This document shows positions 1 through 7,652 of a stretch of DNA of 20,556 bases, in pieces; the stretch's first letter is position 1, and each line of letters opens with the position of its first letter. Source of the DNA: SOIA01 sp050116035 (GTDB taxonomy: Bacteria > Acidobacteriota > Aminicenantia > Aminicenantales > Aminicenantaceae); assembly GCA_050116035.1 (NCBI GenBank), contig JASFPJ010000014.1:1-20556 (forward strand), written 5' to 3'. The position numbers and the translations under genes were made by a program. The notes below the pieces were generated by a model. It searched no databases. It was not told the origin of the DNA and was given only the letters and a program-made list of their open reading frames with translations.

Positions 1-1
1 T

Positions 2-181
2 GAAGATAAACGGACATTAGATTTCAGAGAGGAAGACCTGATGGCCTATAAGGATGCTGCCTGGGAGATGGAGATTCCTGTAAGGCAGTGGCTGAACAAA
101 GGAAAATATTTTGTCTACATCCGCTTACACAATTTAAGTGGGGATCAGGAGATGGAGAAGCTTCTCCGCCTTAAGATGTAG
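2..181 (+). CDS. C-terminal fragment of a secreted/envelope protein (partial)
   Basis: An open frame runs from the window edge to a TAG at 179-181 and gives 59 residues. It ends in an alternating hydrophobic pattern (GKYFVYIRLHNLSG... then LLRLKM) that resembles the last strands of a beta-sandwich. The next gene ends in a similar way (PGEYILEINIKDN...), so both may carry the same type of C-terminal domain. The 62-bp gap and shared orientation suggest an operon with the two following genes. The 5' end lies outside the window, so function and start are unknown. I do not recognise a named family from this piece. Confidence 0.6.
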   Translation, partial: EDKRTLDFREEDLMAYKDAAWEMEIPVRQWLNKGKYFVYIRLHNLSGDQEMEKLLRLKM

Positions 182-243
182 CCCTTTGTTCTCTATTAAA
201 GTTGATTTTTCATACGGAAGAATGCAGTCATTTAGGGGGCACG

Positions 244-1284
244 ATGAAATCACTTAAAAAATATTCTTTTGTTTTTATTCTGTTCTTGCTTTCCACCTTC
301 GTCTATAGTCAACAGGCCCAAGAAGAACAACCTGTCAAAATCCCAAAGGAGATAGTGCAGATCATAGAAGCCAACCTGGAGATGCGTGAAGCGAGGTTAG
401 ACATTCCTCTTTCCTATGTGAACACACTCTATTTTCCTTATCAAAGTGACTATTTTGCCGTTTTTTTTCTGGAGCTCAAAAACAAAGATCTCGGATACGA
501 AGCTCCGGTTTTAGAAAAAAAGAAGCGGGGGGAAAAAGTTGAGGAAGAAGAGACAATTTTATCCTGCAATGCTGATTTCTTCTTTAGGATCTATTCTTTG
601 GGAAAAGACAGACAGGTCAAGAAGATTCACAAGGAAATCTATCTCCCCTATGCTGATCAGGCGGAATCATCTAAATACGATCCGGAAGAAGAAAGCACTT
701 ATTCATTCGGCACCTTGTTTCCCCCGGGCCATTATCTTCTTTCCGCGGCTGTGGCCAGCTTGGATTTGACCAGAATCGGTCTGATCTTCCAGGAGTTTTA
801 TCTTCCAGAACCTTCGGATTTCAAGAAAAAATTGGGGATCACCCCTTTGTTTTTTGCGAAGAGCCTGAAGAGAATGCCTGCGTCTGATTCTGTGATCAAC
901 CTGTATAAAAACTTCTTCCATTACGCGACTTTAGAAGTTGAGCCCTTCTTTGACCATGAATTCAATCTCACAGAAAAGTTGGATTTGCTGTATTTCATCA
1001 TGGGCGGGACTCCGGCCGAGGACGGCACGTATAGCTTTGAGATTAGCTATATCTACAGGAAAGACGAAGAGGAAGTGGTGGAGTTCGAACCGAGAACGCT
1101 GGATATCCCTGCGCCGATCGTCAGCCAGCCTTTGCCTTTGGAGTTTGCGGATAAAAAACTGGAGCCTGGAGAATATATTCTTGAGATTAACATAAAGGAT
1201 AATATCGGAAAAAAGGAAGGCATAGAAAAAATTAGTTTTTTTATTAAACAGGAGGAGGGAAATGGTTCAAATCTTAAGGAATAG
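244..1284 (+). CDS. Secreted protein of unknown function with beta-sandwich-like C-terminus
   Basis: A 346-residue protein. I start it at ATG 244 because AGGGGG lies 5 nt upstream and the first 22 or so residues then form a clean signal peptide (KK, then a hydrophobic run, then FVYSQ). A start at 202 would bury that signal behind 14 extra residues. The body has no membrane segment. Its last ~100 residues alternate hydrophobic and polar residues and contain an L-x-P-G-x-Y-x-L-x-I turn typical of extracellular beta-sandwich modules. It is probably periplasmic or surface-exposed. The 3' end overlaps the next gene by 23 bp, so the two are likely translationally coupled. It recalls the beta-rich halves of GWxTD-type Acidobacteriota proteins, but I see no GWxTD motif and assign no function. 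Confidence 0.75.
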   Translation: MKSLKKYSFVFILFLLSTFVYSQQAQEEQPVKIPKEIVQIIEANLEMREARLDIPLSYVNTLYFPYQSDYFAVFFLELKNKDLGYEAPVLEKKKRGEKVEEEETILSCNADFFFRIYSLGKDRQVKKIHKEIYLPYADQAESSKYDPEEESTYSFGTLFPPGHYLLSAAVASLDLTRIGLIFQEFYLPEPSDFKKKLGITPLFFAKSLKRMPASDSVINLYKNFFHYATLEVEPFFDHEFNLTEKLDLLYFIMGGTPAEDGTYSFEISYIYRKDEEEVVEFEPRTLDIPAPIVSQPLPLEFADKKLEPGEYILEINIKDNIGKKEGIEKISFFIKQEEGNGSNLKE

Positions 1285-2254
1285 ATTTACCCTATCAGGC
1301 ATCTTTGTTTTATTCCTTATATTATGGACAGTTCCCATAACTTCCGCTCAAGAACACATGGGAAAGGGGAGAATTTCCGGCACGGTCACTGACGAGGATG
1401 GTAATACCCTCGAGGGAGTTTTAATCGTCGTTGAAAGCTTGAAGTACAAGACAAAACTACAGGGCTATTCTGATAAAAAAGGTCGTTTTGCTGTGGCAGG
1501 GATGGGCTCGGGATTTTGGCGGATAACAGCTTCCAAAAAAGGCTACTCCAGCTCATCGGTTGACAGAGATATCAAGCAGCTTTCAAGGAATACTCCTGTG
1601 ACCTTCACTCTGAAAAAGATAACAGGTTTTGCGGCTCTTCTTGCAGACGATGAATCTTTTGAGTTGTACGACAAAGGAAATCTCCTGATAAAAGAAGAGA
1701 AATATGATGAAGCTCTGGAAGTACTCGAAGAGTTCATGACAAAATACCCGGAGATTTACCAGGTCCATCTCAACATCGGGCAGTGCTACATGAAGAAAGG
1801 AGAACTAGATAGGGCTGAGGCAGAATTTAAAATGGTGCTGGATAAAACTCTGGAGATTCATGGCGATTACAAAAAAGATAAAGCCACATCCCTCCGCGCC
1901 TTTACCGGGCTTGGAGAGCTTTATATAAAGAAGGAAGATTTTGACATGGGTCAGAAATATTTCTCTCAGGCTTTAGATATTTCTCCCGAGGATGAAGTGG
2001 CCGCCTATAATGTGGGAGAGGTCTTCTTTTCTCACCAAAAAATTGACGAGGCTATCAAATATTTCGAATTGGCCATCCAGATCAAAAAAGATTGGTCAAA
2101 ACCCTACTTAAAACTCGGGTATGTCAACCTGAATAAAGGCGATTTTGGCAAAGCTCACCAATATTTCACAAAGTTCGTCGAGATGGACCCTGAAAATCCT
2201 GAAGTTCCGAACGTGAAAAATATTATCGCCACCATAGAAAAGATAAAAAAATAA
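1262..2254 (+). CDS. Secreted CarboxypepD_reg-TPR protein
   Basis: A 330-residue protein. It begins at ATG 1262 inside the end of the upstream gene, behind a strong AGGAGG. Residues 1-29 are a signal peptide ending TSAQ. Residues ~36-118 match the carboxypeptidase-regulatory-like Ig fold (GRISGTVTDEDGNTLEGV, then DKKGRFAVAGM, then W-x-I-TASKKGY), the same kind of module found at the N-terminus of the TonB receptor encoded nearby. Residues ~135-330 are about five TPR helical hairpins (for example YDEALEVLEEF, GELDRAEAEF, KIDEAIKYFELAI, GDFGKAHQYF). The protein is probably a periplasmic scaffold. Its partner is not evident, although the neighbouring secreted protein is a candidate. No intrinsic terminator is obvious downstream. 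Confidence 0.8.
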   Translation: MVQILRNRFTLSGIFVLFLILWTVPITSAQEHMGKGRISGTVTDEDGNTLEGVLIVVESLKYKTKLQGYSDKKGRFAVAGMGSGFWRITASKKGYSSSSVDRDIKQLSRNTPVTFTLKKITGFAALLADDESFELYDKGNLLIKEEKYDEALEVLEEFMTKYPEIYQVHLNIGQCYMKKGELDRAEAEFKMVLDKTLEIHGDYKKDKATSLRAFTGLGELYIKKEDFDMGQKYFSQALDISPEDEVAAYNVGEVFFSHQKIDEAIKYFELAIQIKKDWSKPYLKLGYVNLNKGDFGKAHQYFTKFVEMDPENPEVPNVKNIIATIEKIKK

Positions 2255-2586
2255 GAGTGCTGCCGCTCCAGAATGGCTTCACTCAGTCACTCATCCAGGA
2301 TTGCCTTCGCCTTCCTCTTGTGAAGAGAATATACCCATCTTTTTATTTCTAACTTTTCCCTGTCGATTGAAGATATTTGAGCCCACTAATTTCATGGGAT
2401 GGCCATTCTCCTTTCAGTGGCTCGCATCTACTCGATGAAGTTATTTGTGGGCTTCTTCCCTTTGACTTCAGGACAGGACTTACAATCAAAAAGACAAGGT
2501 GCTAAGGATTGGCAAAAGGGAGAGAAGATTCCAGAGGCTTTACGGAGCGAGAAGAAAGACTCAGGAGGGTTGAGTGGTACCGGAAT
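2255..2586. other. Intergenic region between convergent genes, no gene seen
   Basis: About 330 bp separate the TPR gene from the receptor terminator. A 107-codon frame in it has no ribosome binding site, no recognisable domain, and runs into the antisense of the receptor gene. A loose long-range inverted repeat exists: GCCCAC near 2381 and GTGGGC near 2447, both flanked by TCAT-type matches. It may be a decayed palindromic element. Nothing else is supported. Confidence 0.5.
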
Positions 2587-2623
2587 AAAAAAGCCCCTCC
2601 CGAATTTTTTCGGGAGGGGCTTT
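2587..2623 (-). terminator. Intrinsic terminator of the TonB-dependent receptor gene
   Basis: 2590-2604 and 2609-2623 form a perfect 15-bp stem, including CCCCTCCCGAA, around a TTTT loop. Read on the minus strand, the stem is followed by six T (2592-2587). It lies 22 bp beyond the receptor stop codon. Confidence 0.93.
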
Positions 2624-2644
2624 GAGCGTCTTCTGGAGTTCTGT

Positions 2645-5600
2645 TTAGAAAGCGAACCTGATGCTCAACTTGATCGTTCTGATACCGCTGACAGAGTCGA
2701 TGGCTTTATAGCCGGATTCTAATTGCACGGTTCCGGTCTGGTTGAAGCCTTCCGCATCCGGTCTCCAGCGGTAGATATCATCACGATTAACGTCAATACT
2801 GGAATAACCCAATAGATTGAGAACGTCCATGTAGAGACCAAGCCTTCCGAAGTCGCCGAATACAAATTCTTTCTCGAGCCTTAAGTCAAGGTAGTTATAG
2901 GATCTATTCTGTCTTTCGTCACGGGGTTCAATGTATACACCATAGTAGTCATAAAAAGCATCGTTAGCCGTGGCCCATGTGGAATCAGGCCTGATGTTCA
3001 CGTATCTGCCCCACGGAGAACCGGTGAAGTATCTGTAGTAGGCGCTGAGATAGATGCGGTAAGGAAGCTCTGCTGTACCCATAAGCTTGATCTGGAGAGG
3101 CCTGTCAATGCCCTGTCTTCCGTCACGGTTGACGAAGTAGTTCGGACTGTCCGCAGCACCTGACCAGCCCCAGCTCTCACCGTACCAGCCACCGACGTTA
3201 CCGTAGGCCTTGCTGTAGACAATAGAGCCGTTGAACTGCCAGCCGTTAGCCATGCGTTTGTTGAAGATGAACTCGAAGGCCCAGTATTTTCTCTCCAGCT
3301 CTGGAACATTGGTGAGGCGATAGAATGTCTCCGGTGAAGTGTTCGATCGGGCATAGAATGTGACATCTCGGTCCGGATAATCATCCTCTCCTGGAATAGT
3401 GGTTTCGTAAGGAATCCAGTAATTCTGGGCTGCCGGCAGGTCGTAGTGGTACCAGTATTCGTCTGTATCCGGGGCGTACCGGACATCTTCAAGGATGTTA
3501 TCTTTCCATTTGTAGATGAAATTGGCCCCGACGGAGAAGTTCGTCCAGACTTCTTGCCAGACACCGAAGGTGAGCTCATTGTTGATAGGAGATTTGGTGT
3601 TGGGGTCGAGCCTCTTCTTGGCAAAATCGAAACTCATGCCCCTGTAATCCGTGGGATACACAGTGAATTCGTCTCCAATGTTGACTGCATCAGGCATCCA
3701 AATTCCCGGGTCATTCAGGAAGGGAGCGGTTGTATCAGACCAGTAGAATCTGTAAGAGCGGGGATAAAAGGGATGAAGCGTTGAGAAGTACTGGAGCATC
3801 AAGTACTCTGTGTAGCGGGAGAACGAGGCCTTTAAGGCTGTTTTTCCGTCACCAAAGACGTCAAAAGTCGCGCCGATTCTGGGAGACCAGGAGTTCCAAG
3901 TGATGATATCCTTCCACTCGGGCGTCGAGTCTTGGCCGAATGGATTGATACCGGCGGGGAAATCCTCGGGATAGTTGGTGGCCACATAGGGAACCACAAC
4001 ATTCTCACCGACCCAGCTAGAAACCGGATTTCCACCCGCTGCCTTGGTGACAGCCGGCTTCCATCCCCAGGAACGGTCATACCTGAGGCCGATATTCAAG
4101 GTGAGCCTTTCGCCGAAAGTGGCGGAGTTCTGGATGTAGGCACCGATTCTTCCGCCCTTATCTTTGATATGGGTATCGCCTGAATCGGGTCCGCATGTGC
4201 GGAACTGCACACGGCCATCGTTGAGTATAGTATCCCCGTTTCTGTCAGAACTGTAATAATAGTTGCCTGGATTGTCGCTATCCAGATACAACATCAAGTT
4301 GTCTGTGCGCCACCAATCCCAGTCACCGTAGGCATCCTCAAATTCCACGCCGCCCTTGATTTCGTGGTTGGCTCCGAGGAAATCGTCCTGGAAGCGAGTG
4401 AAATAGGCTCCGATCTGGAATCTCTTGCGGAGATAGGTCTCGTTGAAGCGGGCAGTGGTTATACCACCGTAGAGATCTCCATAGTCAGTGACATAAGGAA
4501 GATCCCGGGCCGCTTCCTGCATCGGAAGGGGGAACCAGCGGTGGACATAACTCCCTCTCAATTCAAAGAAGGTGTTCTGGTTGAGAACATAGTTCAGGAC
4601 TCCTGTTCCGGTGTAGTCTTTTTCATGGTCCCACATTCTTGTTGCCTGGAAGATAGTTCTCGAACCAGGCTGCTCGTACATGGGGCGGTAGCGGTCCACA
4701 TAGTTGAACATACCCATGAGTTTGAGGTTGGTGGTTAGCTGGTTAGTCAACTTGATGAATCCCATTTTTTCTTCGTGCTTCCAGTCATAGGTGCCATGGT
4801 TCTGACCCAATAGATCTGGCTCAAAGGGAATAAAGTTGGTCAATTGTTCTGTGTTGATATACCGGAGATTGGAGAAGAACCAGAGTTTGTCTTTGATAAT
4901 AGGACCACCAATTGTGAACGAACCATCGAAGTTCAATTTGTCCACACCTGGCTTGGATACGCCCAGCGCAGAAATCTGCTCATCTGTCCACAGATGTTGG
5001 TTCATACCCTTGTTGGTGTAATAGAGGACTGCTCCGCCTGTGAAGGTGTTTCCTCCGGAGCGAGTCACGACATTGATGTACGCTCCGTCCGTGTATCCTA
5101 CCGAAGCGGGATGACCGGCTGTAATCATTTCGACCTCGTCCATAACATCAAAGTTGATATTGGTCAGAGGATACATGACCACAGGGTCGTTCATGTTGAC
5201 GCCGTCGAAAGCATAGGTGTTGCTTCGAACAGTACCGCCATGAACGGAAGATGTCCTTCGGTAAGTGACATCTTCAGTAATGGCACCAGGAGCCGAATTA
5301 ACAATATCATACAGGTCTCTGGCCATAGGAATATTCTTCAGCAGGTCTTTGTCCATGACAACAGAGATTTTTGACTGTTCCACGTCGACGGTGGGTGATG
5401 CCGCAGTGATTGTAATTTCTTCTTCGATGGCTGCCATCTCCAAGGTAATATCCACGGTGATAACCATACCCACTCGAATGATGATCTTTTCTCTTGTGTA
5501 GGTTGAAAAACCACCTAATTCAGCTTTGAGCGTGTAGTGGCCGACTGGAAGAGCTGGGAACCTGAACGCGCCTGTGTCCGTTGTGACATAAGACCTGTTT

Positions 5601-5770
5601 CCCATCATTGCAGGGGAGGACACTGTGACTGAGACACCGGGGAGAGGGCTGCCTTCAGAGTCAGTAATTACGCCTTTGATCGAGCCAGTCGTGACTTGTG
5701 CGAATGAAGTCGAGGTAAGCCCTACAGCAATACATAGAATCAGTAGGGCCTTTACTAGTTTTTTACTCAA
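2645..5770 (-). CDS. TonB-dependent outer-membrane receptor, Oar-like, with CarboxypepD_reg domain
   Basis: A 1041-residue outer-membrane protein. Residues 1-25 are a signal peptide ending in SFAQ. Residues ~27-112 are a carboxypeptidase-regulatory-like domain (GSIKGVITDSEGSPLPGVSV, then TDTGAFRFPALPVGHY). Residues ~120-245 are a plug domain (SKISVVMDKDLLKNIP, AFDGVNMND, GGNTFTGGA). The rest is a beta barrel rich in aromatic strand ends, and it finishes in F-A-F as barrel proteins usually do. Size and domain order match the Oar-like TonB-dependent receptors of Acidobacteriota and myxobacteria, which take up large or oligomeric substrates. The ligand cannot be read from sequence. No TonB box is obvious. 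The start is TTG at 5768-5770 with AAGGAG 7 nt upstream (5778-5783). It is a single-gene unit with its own terminator. Confidence 0.93.
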   Translation of the reverse strand: MSKKLVKALLILCIAVGLTSTSFAQVTTGSIKGVITDSEGSPLPGVSVTVSSPAMMGNRSYVTTDTGAFRFPALPVGHYTLKAELGGFSTYTREKIIIRVGMVITVDITLEMAAIEEEITITAASPTVDVEQSKISVVMDKDLLKNIPMARDLYDIVNSAPGAITEDVTYRRTSSVHGGTVRSNTYAFDGVNMNDPVVMYPLTNINFDVMDEVEMITAGHPASVGYTDGAYINVVTRSGGNTFTGGAVLYYTNKGMNQHLWTDEQISALGVSKPGVDKLNFDGSFTIGGPIIKDKLWFFSNLRYINTEQLTNFIPFEPDLLGQNHGTYDWKHEEKMGFIKLTNQLTTNLKLMGMFNYVDRYRPMYEQPGSRTIFQATRMWDHEKDYTGTGVLNYVLNQNTFFELRGSYVHRWFPLPMQEAARDLPYVTDYGDLYGGITTARFNETYLRKRFQIGAYFTRFQDDFLGANHEIKGGVEFEDAYGDWDWWRTDNLMLYLDSDNPGNYYYSSDRNGDTILNDGRVQFRTCGPDSGDTHIKDKGGRIGAYIQNSATFGERLTLNIGLRYDRSWGWKPAVTKAAGGNPVSSWVGENVVVPYVATNYPEDFPAGINPFGQDSTPEWKDIITWNSWSPRIGATFDVFGDGKTALKASFSRYTEYLMLQYFSTLHPFYPRSYRFYWSDTTAPFLNDPGIWMPDAVNIGDEFTVYPTDYRGMSFDFAKKRLDPNTKSPINNELTFGVWQEVWTNFSVGANFIYKWKDNILEDVRYAPDTDEYWYHYDLPAAQNYWIPYETTIPGEDDYPDRDVTFYARSNTSPETFYRLTNVPELERKYWAFEFIFNKRMANGWQFNGSIVYSKAYGNVGGWYGESWGWSGAADSPNYFVNRDGRQGIDRPLQIKLMGTAELPYRIYLSAYYRYFTGSPWGRYVNIRPDSTWATANDAFYDYYGVYIEPRDERQNRSYNYLDLRLEKEFVFGDFGRLGLYMDVLNLLGYSSIDVNRDDIYRWRPDAEGFNQTGTVQLESGYKAIDSVSGIRTIKLSIRFAF

Positions 5771-5801
5771 TTACATTCTCCTTTTAAAATCACTTGTTAT
5801 T

Positions 5802-5961
5802 CTCTTTAATGATTAAAGAGAAATACCCTGCCTTTTTTCCTCATCGATTTATTGATGAATCAGAAAAAAGACGCTTCCTTGCCTTTTTATTGTTTCTTTC
5901 TCTATTTTCACCCCCTTTTTTCTTAAATATTGAAATTTTGTACTGAAGGGAGTCAATATTT
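5802..5961 (-). promoter_or_regulatory. Leader/promoter region of the TonB receptor gene with three dyad symmetries
   Basis: Three inverted repeats lie within 200 bp upstream of the TTG start. 5802-5820 is a perfect 9-1-9 palindrome (CTCTTTAAT g ATTAAAGAG). 5842-5857 is a 16-bp near-palindrome (CATCGATTTATTGATG). 5925-5933 and 5953-5961 form a perfect 9-bp pair (AAATATTGA/TCAATATTT) separated by 19 bp. The last pair overlaps a possible minus-strand -35 box (TTGACT, 5956-5951), but the matching -10 is poor. Operator function is an inference. Confidence 0.4.
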
Positions 5962-6524
5962 TCCTCCCGTATTTTTTTATTTAATTTTTAGTTTTTGTCT
6001 TGAAAAGGATTGATATTTGGCTGCTCATGCAAATCCACCCCTCTAGTACTTCTGTTTTATTCCTTTGCAATATTTATGCCAAAAAGCTGTTTTACTCTAT
6101 CTGAATTGGAATCAGCATGTTACAGATTGATTGTCTTATGAATTCGTGGCCTTTGTATCCAAAAATATGGATTTAATTCAATATTTTGATTTTCAAAAGT
6201 CCAGCCATTTTTTTTTGTTCCTCGAGTGGGATAAAAAAAATTTTTTCAGGAACAAAAAATTAGAAACTCATGTCTTGAAAATTTTGTTCTTATGGTGTTG
6301 GCGAAGTACACAAAAAGCAGACAATATTTAAGCGCATGACCTGAACTGTGTTGAGGAAAGTCAGCCGGTCGGATGGATTTGATTTCACCGGACTCGTTTT
6401 TTCTTCATGCATTCCAGAGAGCGGCGATGATTTATCTCCAATGGACTCATAAGTGTCATAGTCTGTAAAATCAGCTCAAACTTCAGGATTATGAGGGGGA
6501 AGACAAAAATATGGGAAAGGCTGA
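5962..6524. other. AT-rich gene-poor stretch
   Basis: About 560 bp are clearly richer in A+T than the flanking genes, with many homopolymeric A and T runs. Two short frames occur, at 6131-6331 (plus) and in the minus-strand area near 6385-6582. Neither has a ribosome binding site or a protein-like composition, and the second runs into the tRNA. The one clear structure is the 12-bp inverted repeat listed separately at 6211-6259. A weak hairpin followed by six T lies at ~6366-6401. Confidence 0.55.
6211..6259. repeat. 12-bp perfect inverted repeat
   Basis: TTTTTTGTTCCT at 6211-6222 is the exact reverse complement of AGGAACAAAAAA at 6248-6259. The 25-nt loop includes an A8-T6 run. Only six pairs are not A:T homopolymer (GTTCCT/AGGAAC), so chance is not excluded. 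Confidence 0.5.
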
Positions 6525-6545
6525 TTTCCCTGATAATAAGGGAAA
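6525..6545 (-). terminator. Hairpin just 3' of tRNA-Val
   Basis: TTTCCCT and AGGGAAA form a 7-bp perfect stem around a 7-nt loop, beginning 5 nt past the tRNA CCA on the minus strand. There is no following T-run, so it may be a weak terminator or an RNA-processing boundary. Confidence 0.4.
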
Positions 6546-6549
6546 ATGA

Positions 6550-6624
6550 TGGTGGGCGGTACTGGATTCGAACCAGTGACACCCGGCTTGTAAAACCGGT
6601 ACTCTACCGCTGAGCTAACCGCCC
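6550..6624 (-). tRNA. tRNA-Val (anticodon UAC)
   Basis: A complete 75-nt cloverleaf reads on the minus strand. The acceptor stem pairs GGGCGGT with ACCGCCC. The D arm is GCTC-AGCGGTA-GAGT. The anticodon arm is CCGGT-TTTACAA-GCCGG, with UAC at positions 34-36. The T arm is CTGGT-TCGAATC-CAG-type. The discriminator is A, and CCA is encoded in the DNA (6552-6550). Its closing base pair in the anticodon stem is T-G. It reads the Val codon GUA and, by wobble, others. It is transcribed divergently from rplU. Confidence 0.95.
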
Positions 6625-6660
6625 GTTCTTTCCAACCCTTATTCTTGAAATGACTTCATT

Positions 6661-6689
6661 AAATTAGAGTATAGGGCCTTTTTTGTCAA
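6661..6689 (-). promoter_or_regulatory. Putative promoter of tRNA-Val
   Basis: On the minus strand TTGACA (6689-6684) is followed after 17 bp by TAATTT (6666-6661). The -35 is perfect and the -10 is weak. It sits 37 bp upstream of the tRNA 5' end and back to back with the rplU promoter. Confidence 0.45.
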
Positions 6690-6700
6690 GAAATACACAA

Positions 6701-6729
6701 TTGACATAAAGATAGTCGTATGTTAAAGT
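6701..6729 (+). promoter_or_regulatory. Putative sigma-70 promoter of the rplU operon
   Basis: TTGACA at 6701-6706 and TAAAGT at 6724-6729 are separated by 17 bp. Transcription would start near 6736, leaving a leader of ~40 nt before rplU. Only 11 bp separate this -35 box from that of the divergent tRNA gene. Confidence 0.6.
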
Positions 6730-6775
6730 TAGATTCCCTCATTTTCTCATAAGACATAATATTAGAGGTAAAAAG

Positions 6776-7375
6776 ATGTTTGCTGTCATTGAAACTGGTG
6801 GAAAACAGTACAAAGTCCAGGAAGGCGATGTTCTTGCTGTTGAAAAACTCAAACAGGAAGAAGGCCAGAAAGTCACTTTTGACAGGGTTCTCCTCGTGGA
6901 TGAGGAAGGCAAAACACTGATCGGGACGCCGCATGTCAAGAATGCTCTGGTCAAAGCAGAGATCATAGAGAATTTCAAGGATAAGAAAGTCATTGTTTTC
7001 AAGAAAAAGAGAAGAAAACAGTACAAGAAGAAGAGAGGACACCGCCAGGAACTCACCCGGATAAAGATCGAGCAGATTGTTTCCGGATTGAAGGCTGTCC
7101 CCAAGACAAAGCCGGCTGCAGATGTCAAAAAGGATGTCAAAAAACCGGCCCCCAAAGTGAAGAAAGAAGTGAGTGCACCAAAGGCCAAAGAACTGCAAGA
7201 AGAAGCTCCGAAAAAGAAAGAAAAAAAGGCTCCGGTGAAGAAAGCATCCAAGGCGCCGACCAAACTGAAAGCCGCTAAACCGGATAAGCCAACCGCAAAG
7301 GCGGCTTCGAGAAAAAAGCCAGCCGAGAAAGCCTCAACCAAAGCAAAGACAAAAACTTTAAAGAAGGAGAAATAG
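6776..7375 (+). CDS. rplU: 50S ribosomal protein bL21 with long Lys/Ala/Pro-rich C-terminal tail
   Basis: Residues 1-~107 are a complete bL21 (MFAVIETGGKQYKVQEGD at the start; FKKKRRKQYKKKRGHRQ near the end, which binds 23S rRNA). The family is normally ~100-105 residues. Here the frame continues for ~92 more residues made mostly of K, A, P, E and T, with patterns such as KKPAPKVKKE and KAPTKLKAAKP, resembling histone-H1-like tails. The tail is probably disordered and could bind RNA. AGAGGT precedes ATG 6776. It is first in an operon with rpmA (1 nt apart), obgE and nadD-rsfS. Identity is certain from the core; what the tail does is unknown. Confidence 0.96.
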   Translation: MFAVIETGGKQYKVQEGDVLAVEKLKQEEGQKVTFDRVLLVDEEGKTLIGTPHVKNALVKAEIIENFKDKKVIVFKKKRRKQYKKKRGHRQELTRIKIEQIVSGLKAVPKTKPAADVKKDVKKPAPKVKKEVSAPKAKELQEEAPKKKEKKAPVKKASKAPTKLKAAKPDKPTAKAASRKKPAEKASTKAKTKTLKKEK

Positions 7376-7376
7376 A

Positions 7377-7631
7377 ATGGCGCATAAAAAATCAGGTGGA
7401 AGTGCCAAGAACGGAAGGGAAAGTCATTCCAAAAGATTGGGAGTCAAACGGTTCGCTGGGCAGTCTGTCACAGCTGGCTCCATACTTGTGCGCCAGAGAG
7501 GCACGCCGTTTAAACCTGGAATGAATGTGGGAAGAGGAAAGGATGATACTCTCTTCGCCAAAATCACGGGGACAGTCCAGTTTGAAAGAAAGAGCAAAAA
7601 GTCAAAGTATGTCTCTGTGATTCCTTCCTAG
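7377..7631 (+). CDS. rpmA: 50S ribosomal protein bL27
   Basis: An 84-residue protein of standard length with the family signature MAHKKSGGSAKNGRESHSKRLG and the following GQSVTAGSILVRQRGT and GMNVGRGKDDTLFA segments. bL27 sits at the peptidyl-transferase centre, where its N-terminus contacts tRNA. The N-terminus starts directly at the mature form, with none of the cleaved extension known in Firmicutes. AAGGAG at 7364-7369 lies 7 nt before ATG. The rplU-rpmA-obg order is widely conserved in bacteria. Confidence 0.98.
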   Translation: MAHKKSGGSAKNGRESHSKRLGVKRFAGQSVTAGSILVRQRGTPFKPGMNVGRGKDDTLFAKITGTVQFERKSKKSKYVSVIPS

Positions 7632-7652
7632 GAGGTCCAGTCTCCATTCAAT
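7630..7652 (+). promoter_or_regulatory. Distant Shine-Dalgarno of obgE in a small hairpin
   Basis: AGGAGG overlaps the rpmA stop codon but lies 17 nt from the obgE ATG, which is unusually far. GGAG can pair with CTCC seven bases later. The ATG at 7653 is nevertheless fixed by the canonical MFVDQV Obg N-terminus. Confidence 0.4.

Noticed and set aside
2998..3624. 208-codon minus-strand frame inside the receptor gene
   Set aside because: It is an alternative frame of a clear long gene and is rich in S, T, R and P as expected for a shadow frame.
6131..6331. 66-codon plus-strand frame in the AT-rich gap
   Set aside because: No Shine-Dalgarno; the composition (F, K, L, N) is what AT-rich random sequence gives; no domain.
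6351..6400. GAGGAAAGTC word resembling the conserved 5' part of RNase P RNA, then a hairpin and T-run
   Set aside because: The remaining RNase P RNA conserved segments and the ~350-nt length are missing; a chance match.
6739..7341. 200-codon minus-strand frame antisense to rplU
   Set aside because: It is the complement of the Lys/Ala-rich tail, giving F/L/S-rich low complexity; rplU is certain.
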